Source: Gavia stellata (Eukaryota > Chordata > Aves > Gaviiformes > Gaviidae). From it: a stretch of DNA of 64,000 nt. Location of the stretch: NCBI RefSeq assembly GCF_030936135.1, contig NC_082611.1, forward strand, positions 8,695,001 through 8,759,000. The letters are read 5' to 3'. Of the stretch, positions 31,401 to 43,647 are shown piece after piece (the first letter of the stretch is position 1; every line of letters starts with the position of its first letter). The position numbers and the translations under genes are program-made. A model generated the notes under the pieces. That model was not told the DNA's origin and searched no databases. It saw nothing but the letters and a program-made list of their open reading frames with translations.

Positions 31401-34400
31401 TCTTCTCAAGCCACCACACTTATCTATCAAATATTTGGAGGATATCTAAGATCCCGAGGTACTTTTTAAAACTCATGCTGTCCTTCAAACTTGTCTGTTT
31501 CTCTTTGTCTGTCTGTAGTAAAGGACTTTGTAGTTTGACTAAAGTAATATGTATTAATAATTTAAATTTGCACAGTTAGTCTCCTTCACATATTGTTAAG
31601 CATTTGTATTTTGATTCCAGTGAAGTGTTTGAACTGCAAAGCAGTTTCGGATACATACGAGCCATTCCTCGATATTACTTTGGATATAAAGGTAAGATGT
31701 TTTATGCATACGGGTTGAGATGTGTAAAGGCTTGTAGAGCTTTCTAAAATAAACTCATTTTACTGAGAAACATACACTGTTAAAACAAAAGAGCTTGGTG
31801 GTGGATGGGAGTTATTCTGTGGACTTTGTTATTCTGTGGAAGCCATGTAAATGGTCTTCGTGTTTGGATTGGATTTAAGCTGGAAAAATAATAATTATAT
31901 CTACACAAACAATGACACTGCTATACTTCTTGATTATTCTACTTCAGTATACATCTATTGTTAGACTGATAGGTTTGATTGTTCTTATTATTGATGCCAA
32001 AGCATACCACAGATGCTGTCTGTGGTATTGCAAAATTTATTTATTTTGAAGTGAAATAATTTTCAAATGAGGTAAATGCTCAGTGTACTCTGCTTCTGCC
32101 TCCTTCTTCACAGTGTTTGCTGGTTCACAGTAGGTCACTTAAGTATGAACTAGTAAGATTCTCTTGTAAGCTACTAGTAAGTGTTTGAAATTTTGCATTT
32201 CCAGTGACTTAGTGCTCTGCTTTCTTACTCATCCAGGCAGTTACATCTGTCACCAGAGCTCTAGAACAGTTTGTGAAACCAGAACAACTGGACGGTGAAA
32301 ACAGCTACAAGTGTAGCAAGTAAGATTATTACTAATTACATCTTAATACAAGATAGGTGTTTAATGTATCGCATGTCTTAAAGTGTAAGTTATCTTTTCA
32401 CTTTGTTTAGAAACGAGACACAGCTCTCTGTTCTTTCATTTCATTTTGTTTATACAAGTAATACACTGAAATAATTCAAAGCTTGGAAAATAATTTCTGT
32501 GTTTCTGTTTGAATATTTGGAAATATATTATAAGAATTGTGGCCATTAGCTCACATTAGACTTTCATTCCTAGTACTGTCTACGCTGGGCCTTGTCAGCC
32601 TTCATAAGTGTGAGGCTGCACACTGAAATATTCATATGGCCAGAAGTTAAAAGGCATGTCCGATAAGTAGTGGTGAGCTGAAGCACAGAGCTATGGGCAA
32701 CGATGTGGGGTGGGAAGCAACATCAGCTTCCTGAAGGTTCTAGTGTTCACTGTGAAACAAAGTGAGATTGGGTCTCAGTGAACGTGAACAGACTCAGTGA
32801 TAATTAACGTTAGCAACCTCTGCTGGCTCATTGAACAATGTCTTGCACAGTTTTTGAATTGTAAAACCTGTGGACTACTGTTGTCCAAAAGGAGCCACCC
32901 TAAACCTAACCTATGCTTAGTGAAAGCATATGGAGTTAAGATGTCCCATATGCTGATCAATATGTAAAATGTTTCTATGTCTGTAAGAGCATTGAACATT
33001 TGTATAAGATATTTTGGCAAAACAAGTTGTTATTCAAATATAAACTCCGAAAAGCAAAGACTGCCAGGCTCGGTTCTGTAACATTCCTATCTGATCCTTC
33101 TAAATGAAAAATGCAATACCTGCTTTTTGTTGTTGGAAAGCTCTGAGTTAATTAGTATATTTGAATGCAGATGTTGAATAAAGACCATCCAATAGGCTAT
33201 TACAACAATTTAATCCCAGGTTCATTTTAGTCTCGTGTAATATATGAAGAATCCTCATAGTTTACAGATTATGGCTGAGGAAGAGTAAGATAACTGTAAT
33301 AAGTACCTCACATCTGAATTGCATGATCCTTCATTAATGTGGGCTGTGATCAGTTTAGTCATGCATAAAACCAGAAGTTTCAGTCTTTTTGTGGGTTTAA
33401 AAAGAAGGGTTTAGCATATGTACAGTATCTTTTCCATTGCTGGTAAACTATTCTGTTACTTTTAAGTTTTTCCTAATTGACATTTTCCTTTTCTTTTCTA
33501 CCATGACTTTTTCTAATAAAGATTACTGCCTCAAAACTTTGTATCTAATTACAAGTTTCATAGAAACTTATACATTTTTTTTTTGCTTATTCTGGTTGGG
33601 TCTCTTTTTTTTTTGTTCATAGACATTCTCTATCAGTTTGGAATTCTCTGCCTTGTATTTTGACATCAGAATTTGAAAAAAGACTATTTAATTCTTTCTA
33701 TTTGTTAACTATCAACAGTATTTTTCTTGATGATGTAAACTGACATGTTGCAGTCTTTCTCTATGCTAGTGGTGGAATTTCACGTCTTACTCTATACTCA
33801 TACCTTTGAGTGCACAATGCAACAAACTTATAATTAACAATTTTGTTTCAAAGGACTGCAGATGGTTTCAGTGTCTTTCCAGGCAACCTCAGTACATGAA
33901 GGCTTACTACTGTCCAATGACTCCCTCCTGCAGAATGACTATTTCCTTCCATTGAATTTTTTACATTGATATATGATCCGTTTTGGAAATTATTTCCAGT
34001 TTCTAGTCCTGAGGACTGAGACTCTTTTATTCCACTTTTAATATTTGCATTCCAGCAGAAAGCTGAAAGAATGTGTCCAGGACATGTGTTCAAAATAGCC
34101 ACTTTGGTATAACAAGAAATGGTACCTTGCCTTACATTCTGGTGATGTGCTCTAGTGAGATATTCTTGGTCCTGCTTTACACCGAGTTGTTGGGAAGCCT
34201 TACCTTTTTGGCATAACAAAGATACATGTTCAGACATTTGTTTGGCTATCAAAAGATAATGTTCTAAATCCTTTATTCTTTGTTCTGTAGAGCTGTCCTC
34301 TTATATCCTGCTATCTTCTTTCTATTAACAAACCTGAATTGCAGTGTATGGATTTATGAAAAGAAAAAACATATTATACAAGTAAATATCATTCAAATAG

Positions 34401-37400
34401 CCTAAGCATGTGTGAGAGATGAAAACTTGTTTGACTTTGGGGGGGGGGGAAAGAATATGCTGTTAAACATTTGTCTGTGCTTGTTTTTAAGGTGTAAAAA
34501 GATGGTTCCTGCATCAAAGAGGTACACGATACATCGTTCTTCCAATGTTCTCACAATATCACTAAAAAGATTTGCAAATTTTACAGGTGGAAAGATCAAC
34601 AAGGTATATTTACAGCTGTAATACAACTTTATCTTCTTGAAATGGGAGATTTCCCAAAGATGAATACTAGTTTAAAAGTTGTTAACATTTGCAGGCAATA
34701 ACTGTAGACTAATAACTATAGTCTAAGAAAAGTCAATATAACAACTATGGTTTCTTTCTTTTTTAATAATTATAAAGTTCCTGTGTGACCATAAGAATAT
34801 ACCTTACTCGTAAAAAGCTAATTCTGTAGAAAACTGTTCTCTGCAACTTAAATTATTAAATGTTGTTTATGAGAATAGGTATTTTTAAATTACTCAGAAA
34901 ATATAGTCATATAATCCTAGCCTGTGTTTTTAGAAGTATTTTTCTCAGGCTATTCCATGAAGTATTTCAGGATAATTTTTGAATCTTCTTGGTCTGTGTT
35001 TAGGATGTAAAATATCCTGAATATTTGGATCTTCGAGCATATATGTCCCAATCAATTGGAGAACCACTCATCTATGCTTTATATGCAGTTCTTGTACATA
35101 GCGGTTTCAACTGTAACGCAGGACACTATCTCTGCTTCATAAAGGTAGATAACAGCTTCATTTCTAACAGGGTAAAATCTGTGCTGACAAAGAAATTAAA
35201 ATGTTACTGGTAACCACTGTTTTTAGGGAAAGAGGTTGCATTATATGGTTTGTTTTATTTGTTTTGGTATGTTTTGTTCTGTAGTGTTCTATCTGTGATC
35301 TCATTTGGAAAACATGCAATTCATCCAAAGATATCATTGTCTTTATTTGCAGGCCGGTAACGGACTTTGGTATCGAATGAATGATGCCTCAGTAGACCTT
35401 TCTGATATCAAAACAGTTCTCAATCAGCAAGCTTATGTACTTTTTTATATCAGGTAATAACAAATACTAAACGTGCTCAGAATATATTTACTTTCCTGTT
35501 ATTGATATTTTTCTTCTTTTCAAGTGTTTTTCTTTCTGTCCTAGGAAAAGATTACTATTTGTGTAATTCAGTTCTGTCCTAACCTGAAATTCCCCATGTC
35601 ATTTCCCATGGCTTTAAACTGCTGCAGTTGTGTACATTGCTATATATCTGCTCTCTGTAGTTGGCTAATTTAGAAAAGAGGGAAAATTAAGGCCATAGAT
35701 GGTATAAGAATGAGTTACTGCTCTGAAGAGGATAGTCATTGTAGGAAGACCGTTACCTAATTTTCAGTTTGTTGTCTTGGTTAAGTCTTCCATATATGTC
35801 TTCTGTGTCATATAAACTGTTTCTATAAAATTATAGGGTTGGGTTTAATCAAAGAATAAGCTGAAAGAAAAACTCTAAACTAAGATCACTGCTCTTTTCT
35901 GAAGGCGCTATGATTTGACACTTGGAGAACGTGCTTTTTACTTACCAGCACCGTCTTATCCCCGTTCATTCCTTGGTCAGCGGGGGACTAATAGTAAGCA
36001 GGCTGGATTTATGGGACCACGACTTCCTCCTCATATGATTAAGGTAATTTGAGGGGGGCAGATAATGGCACCAAATTGATAGTGGGTTTTGGGTTTAGTG
36101 TGGCAGTTTTTTGTTGTTTTTTAGCATCTGAGTTTTATTTTTCCTCCCACACTGCAGCTTTCTTCACAGCCCTCATGCTACAGCCAGAATTACTCAAACC
36201 GTGGCTAATCCTAAATCGTGCAGCCATGCTACTTCATGACTTTATACTTCCAACTCAGCTTTCTAAAGCACTGAGAACTACTCTCTTGAGACAATTTAAG
36301 TAGTCTATTAATGCTTAAATCATTTTAAAAAAAAAAAAAAAGTCAATAATTTTTTCCCCCCGCTATCAGTGTCACTTCAGCTGAGATAGTGAAAACATAT
36401 TGTCTTGTTCCTGAGTACCAGAACAATTATTCCAGTGTTTTCAGGGAATGTTTAAAGTGGAAAATAAATATATTTGGGAATAGCTTTAGTCAATGTTAAG
36501 TTGTTTGGGTGGGTTTCAGAAATGATTCTCGTTTGATACCAATATGCAGTAAACCAAAAGCAGGAATTAAACACACTTGTTGGACTTACTTTTATATTTG
36601 AAAGGGGGTGTTTTTTCTTCTTAGGTGTTGAGGCAATTTGTAGAAATATTTAGTAGGAGAATTTCATGTTTTAAAACTTTAAATGCTGTGTGTTTGCACC
36701 TACCCATCTTGCAATCTCTTCTTTTTAAATACAGAATTCAAGTCATCTAAATGGAAATGGACCCCTAAAAGAGGACTCAAATACCGTTGGTGTCACTGTA
36801 AAAAGGCCGTCTTCAGCTCCGCCAACAGCTTGTGTTCAAAACTGGGCAATTACCAGGCCTTCAATTACTGATCCATCAAAAAACCAGAAGATCACTATCA
36901 GTATTCATCAAAAATTGCCTGCGCGTCAGACTGTGTCGCAACCTGACTGTCTTAGCAGTGCTGTGGAGGATGAGGATCTAAGCAAGCCCGTTCCTTCATC
37001 CACAATTACAAATTCTTCTGCAGCAGAGTCTACCTCAAATGCATCTACAATGTCAGTTGCTACTAATGTTTCCAAACAGGAAGTTCCTGATGAAATTTTT
37101 GTTGAGCCAGCAGTGAATGGAAATCCTAAACTCAGCTATGATAATGCAGTCCCTTACGGTGCAGAATCTTCAGGAAAATCTGAGGAGTCGAAGGGCTTGT
37201 TTAAAAGGAATTGCAACATAATATCTTCTAATGGAATTTTGATTGGAAAGGTGGTCCGTTCGTTGCAGAATTCCCATTCTTCCTGTCAGAATGCTGAAGA
37301 AGAAAGATCCCAGCATGAGCTGCCAAAAAATGATTCACTAAATGGTGCTATTAGTTTAGATAACGAATCTAAAGAAAATGGACCGAAACTTGATGATTCC

Positions 37401-40400
37401 ACTTGCCAAGTCCAACCTGTTAAAGCTTCTGAGATTTTCTTTTCTAAAACAAATGGACTGCTTGAAACAGTGAGTTATGTTTGTTCCATCTAGAATTTCT
37501 CACCTAGGATGTATTCGGTGTTCAGGAGCATTATAATGTTCCTAATTCATGTGAAATACCAAGAAAACACACAGCACAAATTTCATCATAACACTTTGTG
37601 CTGTTATCCCATTAGAATTAGCAGAGCTGAGCCGACATACGAGAACATGTCAACTTAAGAGAAGTTCAGCTGACGTAGTACTTCATGAGTTTCATAAATC
37701 TATTTAGGGAGGGATGAGCGGGGTGATGTGTAAAATGGGCATAGCGCATGTAACTCAAAGTGATCTTGTGTAACATCTGATGTAGAATTCTGCAAACGGT
37801 AGTTTTCTACTGAAGATAGTATTTTTTGTGTCTGTTAACTTCTGTGTTTTAATTGTAGATGCCTATAGCTTTGTCACCAGTTCCTCAAGAAATAATCTTA
37901 GAATCTCTCACATACAGCCAGTTGAACAGCTCATCAGAGGAAGTAAGGTAAAATGAGTACACTCTGGTTAAAACAAGATTTCATACAAGTTTATCATTGT
38001 TTTACCTGTCTACTAATACTATTTAATAGAAAGATTTAAATCAGTACAGAGAATTCCACACTGTACATCTAGTGTTGCAAACATCAGCACTGAACATATT
38101 ATTCTGATATTAAATACAGGTGGATGCCTCTTGGAAAATTTTCATTTCTTCATAGAATGTTTTCCCATTTTTTTCCATTGTCTAATACTTTTCTATTCCT
38201 CTTTCCCTTTTTTTCCATCCTCGGATGTGTGAATGTAAATTCCCACCATCTGTTCTCCCATTTGGGAGAGAGAGGAAAAACTTTTTTCTCTTTGGGGGAG
38301 AGCAAATATAGTGGTTTTGGCTATTGATGTGATTCAGAGCAGCAAGTGGAGGGAGACACGTGTTGGGTGTGGTTTTTTTAATGCAATATTTGCAGAATCA
38401 AGAGAAAAAAAATGCTTTCTCTGGGAGCTGAGGAAGGTGTAAGAATAAGTTTGTAAAGGGAATGTCTTTCAGAGTTTTCCAGTAGCCACCAATTTTTTTT
38501 ACCTAAGGGGCTTTTACTCCTAATATTCATCTTTTAAATGGAATTTTTCAAGTGAAAAACATGTTTTTATTTTGTGCAGTGTCCCTGGACCTCAGAAATC
38601 TTCTGAGAACAATGCTCTTATGGAAACTGTAGTGATGGAAGCACTGTTAGCCTATGAAGAATCCAAGAAGGTTTCTTCCAACTTCAGCTGTGAGGCTGAG
38701 AATCTTTTTACTCAATCAGATTCTGAAACCATTTCTACCAAAGAAGTTGCTGAAAATATTGTAACAAAAGCTGATAATGCGCATCCCAATATCAACGGTC
38801 AGCACAAGGTCAGGAAAAAATCCTTGGACACTGAAGATGAATTCCTTGGGCAGTGTGAGTCTGAAGACAGTAAAGACAAAGACAAACCGAGAAGATCAAA
38901 AGAACCTGAACTCACTTCAAAAGAAAATCCTTTGTACGTCAAAGGGTCTCCTGAGAGCGAAGAGAAAGCAGGGCAAACTTCCTCTATGAAGTGTGACATT
39001 GAATGTAGTTCTAAAAAACTTGCATCTCTAGATATTACAGGTAAATGCCAAGATACAAAGGACGTTTCTAATAACTATGTAGAAGTACCACCTGTTAATG
39101 ACTCTTCTATTATGAAGCTGGATAAAGTTTTGGAGAGTCAATTTTCTAGAGAAAACGAGGGACTGAGTAATAAAAGAGGTGAAGAAGATAAACGTAGGAA
39201 AAAAAATAAGAAAAAAATATACGACTCTAAAAAAACTGACAAAGAGCACTACCGCAAGAAGGGAGGACACTCAGAAGCTGAAGAGAGGGAGAAGGAGAAG
39301 GAAACCAGAAGCAAAACAGATGATGATTCCTACAAGAGGAGGTACTCTCGCAGTGTGGAAACAAATAAGCAAAATCGACATAAGCAGGAATATTGCAATG
39401 AAAGCAAGTACAGATCTTCCCATAATGAAAAAAACAGTCCAAATAATGGCAAAAGCTCAGGAAAATATTCTCGTTACAGATCCCGAAGCAGAGAAAGAAC
39501 AGAACAAGACAGGAATAGGTATTATCATTCCAAAGGAGAGAGAACTTGGAGCAGAGAAAGATACTATCAAGATGAACCACGGAGATGGGAAAAATGCAGA
39601 TACTACAATGATTATTATTCCTCTCATGGAACAAGAGATGGTAGAGAGAGAAAGCCCTCTCATTGTGATAAAGACTTTGACAAATCGAGTCAAGCTTACA
39701 ACAACAGGTCACATAAGGATTATCATTGCAAAAGCAGATGGTCTCACAACACACTCTCTAGAGAGGAAGATGTACATCACTTTAGCAGCCACAGAGCAGA
39801 CTTACATCATTGTTCAGTACCTCAGCAGCAATCTGAAAAATATTCTCGTGAAAAGCATGCACTTCCACCTGTGTCAGCTCATTCACATTTTGAAGACTCT
39901 TCCCGGGAAAATGAAAAAGAAAAACTAAGAAATGGCAAAAGAAAACACACATACGCAGAAGGAAGTGGAAGCGAAACAGAAAAGAAATGCCGAAAGATAG
40001 GTGACCAAAGAATGAAAAAATACAAGAAGGTCAAGAAGAAAAAGAAGTCCAAAGATAAACATCGAGAGAAGGATTACAAGTAAGCAAGGATTCCAGCATA
40101 ATCAGCAATTTTTTCCTAATTCTTTTCTGAGTGTTTCTCATGTCTGCCGTTTTTTCATTGTTTCTAAGTTATTTATGTAGCAAAATCTGGCTGGGGATCA
40201 TGTCACTAGGTTGGTAAAGTGAAGATAGGAAAGATATTGCTGAATTGTGTTAGAACACTAGATCTGGACCAGATCTAGTTAGAATCACATCTGCACATCA
40301 TTCTTGATTAGGTTATAACAGGTTTTTTTTTTAATTCCACATATTCAACAACTAGCCACTGTTAATGATTTGTGTGCAAACCAGGACCTATTGTCCTTCA

Positions 40401-41491
40401 ATCTAAGGGCTTAAGTTTGCTGCATCTAAAGTTAGATGTACAGAAATTACCACAAAATAGCTGACACACTGCAAGTCATCACCTGTGGTAAAATAAATAG
40501 TGTTTCATATATGCATCAAGTGCCACATCTGTTTTTCTATTTTTAACTTGCATGTTTCCTTCAGACTTCATGAGTTGGATTTCTGTGTGTTCCACTTTGA
40601 CAATGACAATCGCAAACGTAAGAAAAAGAAGAAAAAGAAGAAACACATCAGGAAACTGAAAGGCTTCTTGGAATATTTAGATGCTCGTTTCCAGAAGAAA
40701 ACAGGGGAGGAGAAGGAAGAATCCTATCCTCCAGGCGACTATTTATGTGAGCAATACAGAAACCAGGGCAGTAAACAACCCTACAAGGAAGGGAAGCCTT
40801 CCGGTGCAGGTGAAAGCAAGAAATGCAGCTCCATCATATCCAATGAGTATGTTAAAGGTAAGGGGCCACAGGATGTTTGCAGGTCTCCTTTTTTTTCCAC
40901 ATAGATGGTATTATTTAAAACAATCTTTAAATGCTTGTGTGATGAAATAATCTGCTTTATAGCATGGCTTCCAAACAGTCTGCATTAATATAAAAAAAGT
41001 TGATAGGCTTTTTTTTTTCCCATTTTTAAATGACTGCTAGGAAAGGAAGGCTGAAATAAAACTGCGAAGGGGTTGAAGGGCAAGTAATTTTAATTTGATC
41101 TGATAGTTAAGTGGCAAACAAGTGGGAGAGATGCAAGATCCCTTATTAAATTCCGTCCAACTAACTAGGAAAAAAAAACCCTTGGGCAGCTCTATCTTGA
41201 AATCTAGTAGGCAGACAGGAGGTTTGGTAGTCAAGATGGAAGATGATGACATGAGACTTCCAGGCTAGTAATATTGTAGTGAAACACTATCTTCCTAAAA
41301 AAGACTGCCAGAGTGATCAATTTAAATAAAATGCTATGTTAAGCTATTTCATAACATAGAAACAGTCCTGACTACTTATTCAGAGTAACATAAGTTGGTG
41401 ATAATACTGAAATACTGTTGTTTCAGATGTAGATCTGCCTTTTCCTAAGCACACTGAATTCACAGCTGTTAACCCTCCAGAGAATGCTTAG
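28394..41491 (+). CDS. USP42: USP42 ubiquitin-specific protease
   Basis: USP42 is a nuclear deubiquitinase (reported human targets include p53 and histone H2B). Coding exons: 28394-28622, 29413-29613, 30858-30968, 31131-31233, 31391-31458, 31621-31691, 32237-32319, 34492-34603, 35004-35144, 35353-35453, 35905-36043, 36735-37469, 37859-37947, 38580-40079, 40565-40857, 41427-41491. They sum to 4041 nt in consistent phase (1346 aa; human about 1320). The USP domain spans about residues 107-408: Cys box NLGNTCF (Cys116), zinc-binding pairs CLNC (240/243) and CSKC (287/290), His box [11 protein letters not shown] (His367) and YRMND (Asp384). All catalytic residues are present. After it come a Ser-rich disordered region, a charged Arg/Lys/His-rich tail and a Lys run ([12 protein letters not shown]). 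The N-terminus after MTIV differs from human and is Lys/Ser-rich. The last 21 codons have no match in the human protein as I recall it. Confidence 0.95.
29413..29613 (+). CDS. USP42: USP42 exon with catalytic cysteine
   Basis: Encodes [16 protein letters not shown] and the Cys box [20 protein letters not shown]. The exon ends with one base of a Cys codon before donor GTGAGT. Confidence 0.95.
29736..29769 (+). mobile_element. Short CR1 3'-end relic
   Basis: GATCTTGAAGGTCTTTTCC followed by ATGATTCTATGATT is the typical CR1 3' end. Only about 35 bases remain, in a USP42 intron. Confidence 0.7.
32320..34491 (+). other. USP42 intron 8
   Basis: A 2.2-kb AT-rich intron. Apart from the antisense open frame listed separately and a G run at 34440-34449 just before the acceptor, nothing was recognised. 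Confidence 0.7.
33848..34300 (-). other. Unexplained 150-codon open frame antisense in USP42 intron 8
   Basis: A stop-free minus-strand stretch of 150 codons lies in an AT-rich intron. It begins [20 protein letters not shown] (helical, coiled-coil-like) and ends [12 protein letters not shown]-stop; an internal ATG is at 34252. I do not recognise the protein. There is no convincing splice acceptor at its upstream end. It could be a chance frame or a decayed retrocopy. Confidence 0.3.
35004..35144 (+). CDS. USP42: USP42 exon with catalytic histidine
   Basis: Encodes [16 protein letters not shown] through [14 protein letters not shown], carrying the His box. Exactly 47 codons, phase 0 at both ends. 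Reading through the donor adds only a short tail to a stop. Confidence 0.95.
38580..40079 (+). CDS. USP42: USP42 large C-terminal exon
   Basis: A 1500-nt exon of low-complexity, highly charged sequence: Glu/Ser-rich first half, then Arg/Tyr/Ser/His-rich ([40 protein letters not shown]), ending [16 protein letters not shown]. Human keeps the landmarks RYRSR-type repeats, CRYYHDRY and [11 protein letters not shown]. Open frames in other phases across it are shadows. Confidence 0.93.
41427..41491 (+). CDS. USP42: USP42 predicted terminal coding exon
   Basis: After acceptor TTTCAG the phase left by the previous exon reads [20 protein letters not shown], then A and TAG. The phase match, strong acceptor and a later poly(A) signal support it, but I recall no equivalent in human USP42, which ends RYLELGR. 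An alternative last exon cannot be excluded. Confidence 0.6.
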
Positions 41492-41877
41492 CAATGTAAC
41501 ACCTGAAAAGTATGTTAAATTTCTGCTATTTTTTTATTTACTTGTGTGTTTTTTTCTGTTAGTGTAGGCTTAAAAATACAGAGGAGTGGGCTGATGAAAC
41601 AGCTCTTTCCCAATTTTTAATATTAAAAAAAGTCAATTTGGTGCTTCTTACGAAAAACTAAATACAAACTTGAGTGCCTGACTGAATTTACACTGAATGC
41701 TCTGCCGTTGCTTGTCATACGCCTGACTTGGGCTCCCAGTAGATAATACCATTTAAATTAATTAGCTCTAGAATTATGCAGTGAAGAAGACTGCACACTG
41801 CAACAAATTCAACATCTAAAATCAAATTTGACAACATTTCCCATTAAATTTTTCTGAACATAAGTGTATATAGTAAA

Positions 41878-41883
41878 AATAAA
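41878..41883 (+). terminator. USP42: Candidate USP42 poly(A) signal
   Basis: The first clear AATAAA after the predicted stop, about 390 nt downstream. Later AATAAA copies (for example near 43123) could also be used. Confidence 0.5.
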
Positions 41884-41899
41884 ACGTTCTCAGATGGCC

Positions 41900-43325
41900 A
41901 TTATCTGACATGAAGCCAGTCCCAGTCACTCAGATATTTTAACAAACAAACAACTCCTCCAACTATCTATTTTACTCTTACAGATAACTGAAGTAATCCC
42001 TGAAGAAGACAGTTCACTGTCCAAAAGCAAGTTTTATTTTTAAATTTTCTACATTTTATACCTAGCCACAATTTAAGAATTGAGTTAATAGTCAGTGACA
42101 ATCCTGTTCATTAATAACCCAGTGTTGAAAATGTCATTCTGGCATAGAAAAACAGAAGAATTCATCTTTCTGCATTACAGCTGAATGCATTTCACAACTT
42201 GGAGAAGTTTAATCTTGGAAGATACTTTAATTTTCAAAAATTCCTTGAGGTTTCCACATTGAGGTAAATTGCCACAGTCAGTAAATTCTTGCACTGAAAA
42301 GTTTGCTTAAGGCAAAGAGGAAGTGCATTTATGGAAAAACAATGATTGTATTTTAGGACATAGACAACAAAGTTTTATTCTGAAAATACAGTATGGAGGG
42401 AAAGCTGATTGTTCACACACATTTTTCTTGCAAAATTTAATATGATACTTATCTCTTCAACAAGGAAAATTTAAGAAGGAGGACTGAATTGAGGTCTGTC
42501 AAATACTATTGTTGTAAAAATAGGCTTTTTTATGATACTAATGTCAAAATAATCCTTATTGCACTAAAAGTGTCTCTGTTCTAGCTGATAAATCAGGAAC
42601 CAAACAGAACAAAATGCATCTGCTCCAAATACTCATTTGGCTTTCATGAATTCTCTGGCCAGCAGATGGCAAACTTGTTTTTTTCTAATCCAGTCAAAAG
42701 TGTAGTAAGAAAGTAAATGTCTTGCATCTCATTACACAAGTCAGGGGCATGAAGATTCCTGGGCTACTTAGGCGAAAGAGATGTTCATTGGTAAGTGTGA
42801 TGACAGTACCCCACTTTAATATACTGCTTGCAACACAAGTGGGATATGAGGGCTGTGAAAAGCAATTTTTTTAAGTCTTCAGAATTTTAGTATTTCATCA
42901 AGTCCATGGATTTTAATTAGCTTCATCTTGTGGAAGGTCAATCTTTTTTAAAAAAATGTCTCAAGTAGGATTTTCTGAATGATGGAATCTTATCTCAAAA
43001 GAGGCCCCTTCAGTAGTGTGTTTTTAGAGAGTACTGAACCTCTCAAACAAGCTAGGGACAGACTAGGAACAACCGAGAAGGAATTGTTAGGTTGTGCCTT
43101 TTTACCAGGACTTGTGTTACTTTGAATAAATTAATAAGGATGAAAATAGCTAGTGATAACTTGTGATTTAAGAAAAATCCAGATAGGATGGGAGAAGGAG
43201 CAGCTTTAAAGCAGTTAATTTCCTACATTCCTACGTTCTCTCCAGCAAGTTTCCGAAGGCTTCTGGTTTTGTGGCTAAGATTTGGTTAGCTTGAACACAA
43301 CATTGTTAGTAAAACAAGGATGCGG
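41900..43325. other. Intergenic AT-rich DNA after USP42
   Basis: No gene or recognisable repeat was seen; it may include extended USP42 3' UTR. Confidence 0.6.
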
Positions 43326-43647
43326 TCTAGGCAAAACTTCAAGTAAATTTAATTTGCCCAAGGTCTACCATTTGCTATTAAAGCAAGTAGCTTTGCCCCA
43401 ATACTCTCTACAGTTCACCAATCTTAGCATAGAACTGAAGCGTGAGGAAGCCACCTTCGCAAGTCAGTTGGATCCTGTAGTCACAGGGCAGATGGAGCTG
43501 TGTGCAGGTTTGAGACTTCTCTGTCAGAAGTCAATCCCCTGAGACACAATTTTATGTTGAATGTCACGACAGGGAATGACACTGGTTCCTTTTGTCTTTC
43601 AGGTGTGGAGCTTACTGATGGAAGCATTCAAACAAAACCTACCATCA
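43326..43647 (+). repeat. 322-bp direct repeat, left copy
   Basis: Starts TCTAGGCAAAACTTC and ends ACCTACCATCA. It matches 49801-50122 over its full length without gaps, with about eight mismatches by eye (about 97-98% identity). I could not assign it to a known family. It lies downstream of USP42. It includes an acceptor-like TTTGTCTTTCAG, but no exon can be supported. Confidence 0.9.

Noticed and set aside
39179-39928. Long open frames in other phases and on the minus strand across 39.1-39.9 kb
   Set aside because: They are shadows of the large, biased-composition USP42 exon 38580-40079, whose phase joins its neighbours.
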